NCBI GenBank assembly: GCA_017643305.1
Contig: JAEPNQ010000017.1
Location: 1-58,792, forward strand
Source: Marinibacterium sp.
GTDB lineage: Bacteria > Pseudomonadota > Alphaproteobacteria > Rhodobacterales > Rhodobacteraceae
Length of the DNA: 58,792 nt
Direction: 5' to 3'
The notes below the pieces were generated by a model. The model worked only from the letters and a program-made list of their open reading frames with translations, did not search any database and was not told where the DNA came from. Positions 53,247 to 58,792 of the stretch are shown here, piece by piece; position 1 is the first letter of the stretch, and the number at the start of each line of letters is the position of its first letter. The position numbers and the translations under genes are program-made.

Positions 53247-54568
53247 GTACCTTTTCGACCGATCTTGGGCTGGATGGTCTGAAAGCCGAAAGCGACACGC
53301 TGTTTCGACGCAAGCGGTTGGTGAATTTTGGTCTGCCCGCGCTGATCCTGGCCTATCTGGTCTATGTCTTCTTCGCGTTCGATGTGCCGGGTCTTTGGGA
53401 ACGGGCCAGCATGGAAAATGCGCGCAAGCTGGTCGCTGACAGCTACAGCTACAAAACCCATGTCACTCGCGACAACCGCTCTGGCGAGGTCGAGGTCGCT
53501 ATTGAGGGTGAACGCAAGGGCAGATACCCGCAGGGCCAAGGCCCCGAATGGGTGGACCTGACTGGTGAGAGTGCGATCATCGATCTGGGGGACGGACATA
53601 TCGTGACCTTTGGTCCGGAAGAGGTCAGCTATCATATTCCAGGCTATGGCCTGGTGCAGGCCGGCCCGGGCCGCACAGGTGTCAATGCGATCCTTCCAGA
53701 GGGCGATTTGCCGGATTGGATCAGCGCCTCCAAGAACCGAGTGGCCATCATCACGGATGCCGGGCGGTTTACCATCACACGCAACCGGTCCGAAGTGTTC
53801 CGGTATTTCCCGGGGTGGGAGCTGTTCTGGTTCACGCTGGACAGTCCCTATTACAATGTCGGCCCCGGTGCCCTAATGGGACTGGCCTTCTCGGGCGAGG
53901 CGGGCGCGATCTGGGCCGACTTCTGGAACAACAAGATGTGGCGGCATCGGGATGTGGCCTGGGCAATTTTCGAAACGATCCTCATGGCCTTTTTGGGCAC
54001 GATCGGCGGGGCGCTGATTGCGCTGCCGCTGGCCTTTGTGGCGGCCAAGAATTTCACCCCATTGGGCGTGTTCCGCTTTGCCACGCGCCGGTTCTTTGAC
54101 TTCTTGCGCGGCGTTGACGCCCTGATCTGGACCATCGTTCTGGCCCGGGCCTTTGGCCCTGGGCCGTTGACCGGGGCTTTGGCGATCCTGGTGACGGATA
54201 CGGGCACGTTTGGCAAAATCTTCTCCGAAGCGTTGGAGAATGTGGACAAAACGCAGATCGAAGGTGTGCAATCGACCGGGGCCAATGCAGTTCAACGGTA
54301 TCGGTTTGGTGTCATCCCTCAGATCACGCCGGTTCTGTTGTCCCAGTTGCTGTATTTTCTGGAATCGAACACGCGCAGTGCCACAATCATCGGCGCAATC
54401 ACGGGTGGTGGAATCGGACTGATGTTGACTCAGGCGATCATTACCCAGAAGGATTGGGAAGAGGTGGCGTATTACATCGTCCTCATCATTCTGATGGTGA
54501 TTTTCATGGATTGGTTCTCGGGCTGGCTGCGGCGGCGTCTGATCAAAGGTGATGAGGGGGGGCACTGA
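53243..54568 (+). CDS. phnE: Phosphonate ABC transporter permease PhnE2 with large extracytoplasmic insert
   Basis: 441 residues. One N-terminal helix (LPALILAYLVYVFFAFDV, about 32-49), then about 180 residues of probable periplasmic domain, then the binding-protein-dependent permease core from about 235 with ETILMAFLGTIGGALIALPL, the EAA loop GVQSTGANAVQRYRFGVIP and ESNTRSATIIGAITGGGIG. It overlaps the truncated phnE (ATGA) and the next gene (TGATG). Function would need PhnC and PhnD from elsewhere. Confidence 0.88.
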   Translation: MSTFSTDLGLDGLKAESDTLFRRKRLVNFGLPALILAYLVYVFFAFDVPGLWERASMENARKLVADSYSYKTHVTRDNRSGEVEVAIEGERKGRYPQGQGPEWVDLTGESAIIDLGDGHIVTFGPEEVSYHIPGYGLVQAGPGRTGVNAILPEGDLPDWISASKNRVAIITDAGRFTITRNRSEVFRYFPGWELFWFTLDSPYYNVGPGALMGLAFSGEAGAIWADFWNNKMWRHRDVAWAIFETILMAFLGTIGGALIALPLAFVAAKNFTPLGVFRFATRRFFDFLRGVDALIWTIVLARAFGPGPLTGALAILVTDTGTFGKIFSEALENVDKTQIEGVQSTGANAVQRYRFGVIPQITPVLLSQLLYFLESNTRSATIIGAITGGGIGLMLTQAIITQKDWEEVAYYIVLIILMVIFMDWFSGWLRRRLIKGDEGGH

Positions 54569-55188
54569 TGGCGGCGGCACGCCTGAACCCGGACGGCCCG
54601 GTGATCCACGATGGTTGTCAGATCCAGAACGCTCAGTTCGGCCGCTATGTGGAGATCGGGGCGCAAACGGTCATCGTCAATTCCGAATTCGGCGATTATT
54701 CCTACTGCACCCAGCGCTGTGATTTTGCCAACGCATCAATTGGAAAATTTGCAAATATCGCGTCCTGTGTGCGGGTCGGGGCGACAGATCATCCTATGGA
54801 AAAGGCTTCGCTGCATCATTTCCTATATCGGTCGGCCAGCTACTGGGACGATATCGAAGATGACGCCGCCTGGTTTGAAAAGCGTGCCAAGCGGCGCGTG
54901 ACGATCGGCCATGACACGTGGATCGGGCACAATGCGCAGGTCAAGCCAGAGGTGACGATCGGCCATGGCGCGGTTGTGGCGTCTGGGGCAGTCGTTACCA
55001 AAGATGTTCCGCCATACACGATTGTTGCGGGCGTTCCTGCCCGCGCACTGCGTCGCCGTTTACCGGTGCCCGTGGCTGACCGCCTGATGACTTTGGGATG
55101 GTGGGACTGGGACCACGACCGCCTGCGCGTGTCGCTGGAGGATTTCCGGACGCTGGAGGCGGAAGCGTTCCTGGAGAAATACGAATAA
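54568..55188 (+). CDS. Phosphonate-cluster hexapeptide-repeat acetyltransferase
   Basis: 206 residues of left-handed beta-helix hexapeptide repeats (YVEIGAQTVIVNSEFGDYSY; IGHDTWIGHNAQVKPEVTIG) with the acyl-site GATDHPMEKASLHHF (about 70-84) and terminal YTIVAGVPARALRRR. This transferase type is regularly linked to phn operons, perhaps acetylating aminophosphonates. It overlaps the phnE2 stop and is convergent with phnF by 2 bp. Confidence 0.85.
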   Translation: MAAARLNPDGPVIHDGCQIQNAQFGRYVEIGAQTVIVNSEFGDYSYCTQRCDFANASIGKFANIASCVRVGATDHPMEKASLHHFLYRSASYWDDIEDDAAWFEKRAKRRVTIGHDTWIGHNAQVKPEVTIGHGAVVASGAVVTKDVPPYTIVAGVPARALRRRLPVPVADRLMTLGWWDWDHDRLRVSLEDFRTLEAEAFLEKYE

Positions 55189-55190
55189 TC

Positions 55191-55904
55191 TCAGCTTTGG
55201 CCATCCAGGGTCAGCGTTACCCGGTCACCTGCAAACCACGTGCGGCCATATTCCACCGGAGCACCATCCGCATCTACGTTGATGCCCGTGGTCCGTATGA
55301 TTGGTGCGCCTTCGGGAATGCGCAGCACCTGCGCCTGGGTGGAATTGGCCAGCTTGGCGGTGATACGTGTGGAGGCGCGGGTGTAGTCTGCGACGCCGCA
55401 CAGGTGCAATGCTTCGGTCACCGAAGAGGTTTTCTTCAGTGCCTTTGGCATATCAGGCACGCGCCTGGCTGGAAAAACACTGGTAAACAGCGCGATGGGC
55501 TGTCCATCCGCGAGGGACCAACCGTCATAGGCATGCACCGGATCGCCTGGGGAGAGACCCAGCGCTTCCGCCTCACGCTGGTCGGCGGCGCGGGTGGTGA
55601 CGCTGAGCACCTCCTTGCCCGGGCTCTGTCCGCCCGCTGCAACATTCTGGTGAAAGCGCACGCGTTGACCAATGGGATAATCGGTAGGCTGGGCTGTCAC
55701 GAACACCCCCGCTCCGCGACGCGCATGCACCAGCCCTTGATCGGAGAGCGAGGCAATGGCCCGGCGCACTGTGTGACGATTGACGCCGAATTTCGCCGCC
55801 AGCTGTGCCTCGGTCGGCAGTTGGTCGCCCATCTGATACCGTCCCTCGGCCACGTCTGCTGTCAGCGAAAGTGCGATGGATTTCCACAGGGCGGAACGGG
55901 GCAT
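55191..55904 (-). CDS. phnF: Phosphonate operon regulator PhnF (GntR/HutC family)
   Basis: 237 residues. N-terminal winged helix LPTEAQLAAKFGVNRHTVRR (about 28-47) followed by the HutC/UTRA ligand domain (about 75-230). It is divergent from phnG across 102 bp that contain an inverted repeat, the normal setting for a local repressor of the C-P lyase genes. Confidence 0.9.
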   Translation of the reverse strand: MPRSALWKSIALSLTADVAEGRYQMGDQLPTEAQLAAKFGVNRHTVRRAIASLSDQGLVHARRGAGVFVTAQPTDYPIGQRVRFHQNVAAGGQSPGKEVLSVTTRAADQREAEALGLSPGDPVHAYDGWSLADGQPIALFTSVFPARRVPDMPKALKKTSSVTEALHLCGVADYTRASTRITAKLANSTQAQVLRIPEGAPIIRTTGINVDADGAPVEYGRTWFAGDRVTLTLDGQS

Positions 55905-55960
55905 GTCATGAAACTTTCATCAAGTACGGGATTGCAAAATTCGGGTTGGCTGCTATTATT

Positions 55961-55987
55961 TGTCTAGTTGTATATTTAAAATAGACA
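55961..55987. promoter_or_regulatory. Candidate PhnF operator between phnF and phnG
   Basis: TGTCTA (55961-55966) and TAGACA (55982-55987) form a perfect inverted repeat with an AT-rich 15-base spacer, 19 bp before the phnG ATG. HutC-type regulators often bind TA-rich palindromes with GTNTA half sites. Operator status is inference. Confidence 0.55.
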
Positions 55988-56006
55988 GCTTTGCCAAGCG
56001 GAAACC

Positions 56007-56465
56007 ATGACACCTGACATTGAAATCGACACAGAGGACCGACGTGGTTGGATGGGCCTATTGGCCCGTTCTGACGAAGCGGATTTGCTGCACCTTTGGC
56101 AGTCCTTCGGGCAAGCCCCGGGCTTCACCTGGTTGCGCGCGCCGGAGATCGGCGGCGTCATGGTGCGCGGCCGAATGGGTGGCACGGGCGCACCGTTCAA
56201 CTTGGGTGAAATGACGGTAACGCGCTGTAGTTTGCGGCTGCAGGGGGGTCAGGTCGGCCATGCTTATGTGCAAGGGCGCAGCAAAACCAAAGCCGAGGCA
56301 GCTGCGTTGATTGATGCGCTGATGCAGACAGAACTGGCAGCCGCCGTGCAACGCGCCGTGCTGGTGCCGCTGGAAGAAAAACGAACCGAAAACCGCGTCA
56401 CGCGAGCCGGAAAGGCCGCAGCAACAAAAGTGGAGTTTTTCACTATGGCGCGGGGGGAGGACTAA
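56007..56465 (+). CDS. phnG: C-P lyase core subunit PhnG
   Basis: Subunit of the PhnGHIJ complex that attaches phosphonates to ATP, 152 residues. RRGWMGLLARSDEADLLHLW (about 13-32), PEIGGVMVRGRMGGTGAPFNLGE (in fragments, 48-70) and GRSKTKAEAAALIDALMQ are typical. Its last base overlaps the phnH start. Confidence 0.94.
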   Translation: MTPDIEIDTEDRRGWMGLLARSDEADLLHLWQSFGQAPGFTWLRAPEIGGVMVRGRMGGTGAPFNLGEMTVTRCSLRLQGGQVGHAYVQGRSKTKAEAAALIDALMQTELAAAVQRAVLVPLEEKRTENRVTRAGKAAATKVEFFTMARGED

Positions 56466-57034
56466 TGCAGACAGAAGCATTGATCGGTGGGTTCCAAAAT
56501 GCGCCCGTGGACGCTGCCATCGCCTTTCGCGCAGCGATGACTGCGATGGCCCGGCCCGGCACTGTACAAACCGTGACTGGCGCCGCCCCGCCCCCGCCGC
56601 TGAGCATCGCCGCCGGGGTGCTGGTGCTGACCTTGTGCGATCCGGACACGGGGTTGGTCTTGACTGAGCCGTTTAATACTCCGGACATTCGCAACTGGGT
56701 GACCTTTCACACCGGCGCGCCGATTGTGGGCTTCGAAGAGGCAGCGTTTGCCATTGGCCACTGGTCTGATCTGACGCCCATAGACCGCTACCAGATTGGT
56801 ACGGCGGAGTATCCGGATCGCTCAGCCACCCTGATCGTCGAGGTTCCCAGACTGGATGGCCCCGGATCAGCTCTGCGCGGCCCGGGCATCCGCGATGTCG
56901 TCCATCTGCCTTTGCCGGATGCCGAGACCATGGCGCAAAACGCGCTGCTCTATCCGCTGGGGCTGGATTTCTTTCTGACATGTGGCGATCAGCTCGCCGC
57001 GTTGCCGCGCAGCACCCGGATCGGAGAGGCCTGA
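56465..57034 (+). CDS. phnH: C-P lyase core subunit PhnH
   Basis: Structural subunit of the C-P lyase complex, 189 residues. GGFQNAPVDAAIAFRAAMTAMARPG (residues 8-32, in fragments) and RGPGIRDVVHLPLPD (about 137-151), then FPLGLDFFLTCGD-type text (YPLGLDFFLTCGDQL). Overlaps phnG by one base; phnI follows by one base. Confidence 0.94.
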   Translation: MQTEALIGGFQNAPVDAAIAFRAAMTAMARPGTVQTVTGAAPPPPLSIAAGVLVLTLCDPDTGLVLTEPFNTPDIRNWVTFHTGAPIVGFEEAAFAIGHWSDLTPIDRYQIGTAEYPDRSATLIVEVPRLDGPGSALRGPGIRDVVHLPLPDAETMAQNALLYPLGLDFFLTCGDQLAALPRSTRIGEA

Positions 57035-57035
57035 T

Positions 57036-58121
57036 ATGTATGTTGCAGTCAAAGGCGGCGAACGCGCCATCGACAATGCCCATGCCTGGCTCGCCGAAGA
57101 GCGGCGCGGCGACACGGATGTAGCCGAACTTAGCATTGAGCAAATCCGTGAACAGTTGAAGCTGGCGGTGAACCGGGTGATGGCCGAAGGCTCGCTTTAT
57201 GATCCCGACCTGGCCGCGCTGGCGATCAAGCAGGCGCGAGGCGATCTGATCGAAGCGATCTTCTTGATCCGCGCCTACCGTACCACTTTGCCCCGGTTCG
57301 GGGCCAGCCTGCCGATCTCGACGGGGGACATGGCCTGCGACCGGCGCATCAGCGCAACCTTCAAGGATGCGCCAGGTGGGCAGGTGCTGGGTCCGACGTT
57401 TGATTACACCCACCGCCTGTTGGATTTCAAACTGGCCGCGGACGGGGACGTATCGCCAGCCCCCAGCGCGCCACCGCGCACGGAGCCCACACCGCACATT
57501 ACGGAGTTCCTTCAAGGCCAGGACATTATCCAGACCGAGCCGGAAAACGACGCCATCCCACGCGACTTGACGCGCGAACCGATGTCCTATCCGGCCGGGC
57601 GCGACATGCGGCTCCAGTCTCTTGCGCGCGGCGATGAAGGCTTTGTGCTGGGCGTCGCTTATTCCACCCAGCGCGGCTACGCGCGCAACCATGCCTTCGT
57701 GGGCGAATTGCGCATTGGCAGCGTGGCAGTGGAGATGGAAGTGCCTGAGCTCGGCTTTGCCATCGACATTGGGGAACTGGAGCTGACCGAATGTGAAACG
57801 GTCAACCAGTTCAAAGGCTCCAAGACCGAGCCGCCACAATTCACCCGAGGCTATGGGCTGGTTTTTGGCCAATCCGAACGCAAGGCCATTGCCGTCGCGC
57901 TGGTCGATCGGGCGCTGCGCTGGAAAGAGCTGGGTGAAGACAATGTGGGCGCCGTTGCGCAGGACGAGGAATTTGTGCTGAGCCACGCAGACAACATTCA
58001 GGCCACAGGCTTTCTGGAGCATATCAAACTGCCCCATTACGTGGATTTCCAATCCGAGTTGGAACTGGTCCGCCGCATGCGCCGCGAAGCTGGTGCGGAT
58101 GTGCCCGAGGCCGCGGAATGA
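57036..58121 (+). CDS. phnI: C-P lyase core subunit PhnI (nucleosidase)
   Basis: With PhnG and PhnH makes 5-phosphoribosyl-alpha-1-phosphonate from ATP, 361 residues. MYVAVKGGERAIDNAHAWLA opens it, QIREQLKLAVNRVMAEGSLYD (about 47-67, in fragments) and RGYGLVFGQSERKAIAVALVDRAL (about 270-293) are conserved. ATG 57036 is two bases after the phnH stop. Its stop overlaps the start of the DUF559 ORF (ATGA). Confidence 0.95.
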   Translation: MYVAVKGGERAIDNAHAWLAEERRGDTDVAELSIEQIREQLKLAVNRVMAEGSLYDPDLAALAIKQARGDLIEAIFLIRAYRTTLPRFGASLPISTGDMACDRRISATFKDAPGGQVLGPTFDYTHRLLDFKLAADGDVSPAPSAPPRTEPTPHITEFLQGQDIIQTEPENDAIPRDLTREPMSYPAGRDMRLQSLARGDEGFVLGVAYSTQRGYARNHAFVGELRIGSVAVEMEVPELGFAIDIGELELTECETVNQFKGSKTEPPQFTRGYGLVFGQSERKAIAVALVDRALRWKELGEDNVGAVAQDEEFVLSHADNIQATGFLEHIKLPHYVDFQSELELVRRMRREAGADVPEAAE

Positions 58122-58390
58122 TCTGCACGGCGCCCCTCAACCGGCAGTTTCTGGGGCTGAAGTTTCGACCGCAGACACCTGTGTGGCCGGTTGTTTCGGA
58201 TTTCGATTGTGCAGACCACAAGCTGACCGTCGAAACGGATCGTGGCCAACCTGTTGAAAGCCGCCGGGATCAGGCTCTCGATGGCATTCTCGCCGCAGAA
58301 GGTATCTGCATCCTGCGGTTCTGGAACGGCGGTAATCACACTAATCTACCCGGCGTCCCGCAGCGCATTGCCGAGGAAGTGGAGCGATGA
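58118..58390 (+). CDS. Short DUF559 (PD-(D/E)XK-like) protein between phnI and phnJ
   Basis: 90 residues. FLGLKFRPQTPVWPVVSDFD (11-30) and LTVETDRGQP (36-45) match the DUF559 core, with candidate active-site Asp28, Glu39 and Asp41; GICILRFWNGGNHTNLPGV (62-80) matches the C-terminal RFWN motif. The usual N-terminal helix (TPAE..LW) is missing. The start overlaps the phnI stop and the stop overlaps the phnJ ATG, both as ATGA, so it is embedded and coupled within the C-P lyase operon. DUF559 members are Vsr-like putative nucleases; a role in phosphonate use is unknown. Confidence 0.75.
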   Translation: MICTAPLNRQFLGLKFRPQTPVWPVVSDFDCADHKLTVETDRGQPVESRRDQALDGILAAEGICILRFWNGGNHTNLPGVPQRIAEEVER

Positions 58391-58792
58391 ACGAATACAA
58401 TTTTGCTTATCTCGACGAGCAGACCAAGCGGATGATCCGCCGGGCGATCCTCAAGGGTTTGGCGATCCCTGGCTATCAGGTTCCCTTCGCCTCCCGCGAA
58501 ATGCCGATGCCCTATGGCTGGGGTACTGGTGGCGTGCAGGTGAGCGCAGCAACGCTGACGCCCGATGACACACTGAAAGTGATCGACCAGGGTGCTGATG
58601 ATACGACCAATGCTGTATCGATCCGCAAATTTTTCGAACGCACAGCTGGGGTTGAAACGACTGAAGAGACCGAAAAGGCCACAGTGATCCAGACCCGCCA
58701 CCGCATCCCGGAGCAAAAGCTGCGCGAGGATCAGATCCTCGTCTACCAAGTGCCAATCCCGGAACCATTGCGCTTTCTGGAGCCACGCGAGA
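58387..58792 (+). CDS. phnJ: C-P lyase catalytic subunit PhnJ (partial, cut by window end)
   Basis: Radical-SAM enzyme that cleaves the C-P bond. The first 135 codons are visible: NEYNFAYLDEQTKRMIRRA, IPGYQVPFASREMPMPYGWG, and FFERTAGVETTEETEKATVI. The cysteine cluster ligands lie beyond the window. ATG 58387 overlaps the DUF559 stop. Confidence 0.96.
   Translation, partial: MNEYNFAYLDEQTKRMIRRAILKGLAIPGYQVPFASREMPMPYGWGTGGVQVSAATLTPDDTLKVIDQGADDTTNAVSIRKFFERTAGVETTEETEKATVIQTRHRIPEQKLREDQILVYQVPIPEPLRFLEPRE

Noticed and set aside
1-58792. CRISPR arrays, prophage, transposases, rRNA or tRNA genes
   Set aside because: No regularly spaced repeats, integrase or transposase motifs, or tRNA/rRNA sequence signatures were seen on reading both strands.

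Overview
The window looks like chromosomal DNA of a marine alphaproteobacterium of the order Rhodobacterales (Roseobacter group). The reasons are GC-rich coding sequence, many 1-4 base start/stop overlaps, and typical gene sets: LuxR/LuxI quorum sensing, the TauE/TIGR02186 pair, TamA/TamB, the nfu-tsaB-rimI block, the urate operon with PuuD and a PuuE-UraD fusion, gcvTHP behind a tandem glycine riboswitch, and a phosphonate C-P lyase operon. No rRNA, tRNA, CRISPR, phage or intact insertion sequence was seen.

Layout. 0-3.4 kb: a LuxR-type regulator broken by an in-frame TAA, an intact AHL synthase, a RecD/Dda-like helicase and an SDR. 3.4-10.2 kb (minus): TIGR02186 protein, TauE/SafE exporter, and a BMP-type nucleoside/purine ABC importer. 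10.3-15.1 kb (minus): rimI, tsaB, a GFA-fold protein, an Nfu protein, a universal stress protein, an aminotransferase, and remnants of an alpha/beta hydrolase and a gamma-glutamyltransferase. 15.1-23 kb (minus): tamB, tamA, and a prokaryotic pentameric ligand-gated channel gene broken by TGA. 23-30.4 kb: purine-ring catabolism (puuD, LysR regulator, uraH, puuE-uraD, allA, allE), a permease remnant and a bhcC-type beta-hydroxyaspartate aldolase. 31-36 kb: glycine riboswitch and gcvT-gcvH-VOC-gcvP. 36.4-40.7 kb (minus): two carboxymuconolactone decarboxylase-family proteins, a PHP-domain metallohydrolase, a DUF1127 protein, a Tat-exported cyclase and a DMT exporter. 40.7-44.5 kb: aminotransferase and IclR regulator divergent from an aldehyde dehydrogenase. 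44.8-51.9 kb: a CoA-dependent beta-oxidation operon resembling the pim (dicarboxylate) type. 51.9-58.8 kb: rpe, then phosphonate genes (truncated phnE, phnE2, hexapeptide transferase, phnF, phnG, phnH, phnI, a DUF559 protein, phnJ cut by the window end).

How the genes fit together. Purines taken up by the BMP transporter could be oxidised through urate to allantoin and ureidoglycolate. AllA releases glyoxylate, BhcC can condense glyoxylate with glycine, and the glycine-sensing gcv operon disposes of excess glycine, so 23-36 kb reads as a glyoxylate/glycine node. No allantoate amidohydrolase or allantoicase gene is visible here.

The most striking property is gene decay. At least six loci are broken: luxR (TAA), gamma-glutamyltransferase (TGA plus internal deletion), ligand-gated channel (TGA), NCS2 purine permease (fragment), alpha/beta hydrolase (fragment) and phnE (5' loss, with phnC and phnD absent from the expected place). 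Several encode sensors or transporters whose metabolic partner genes next door are intact. The most unusual intact gene is a short DUF559 nuclease-fold ORF translationally coupled between phnI and phnJ.
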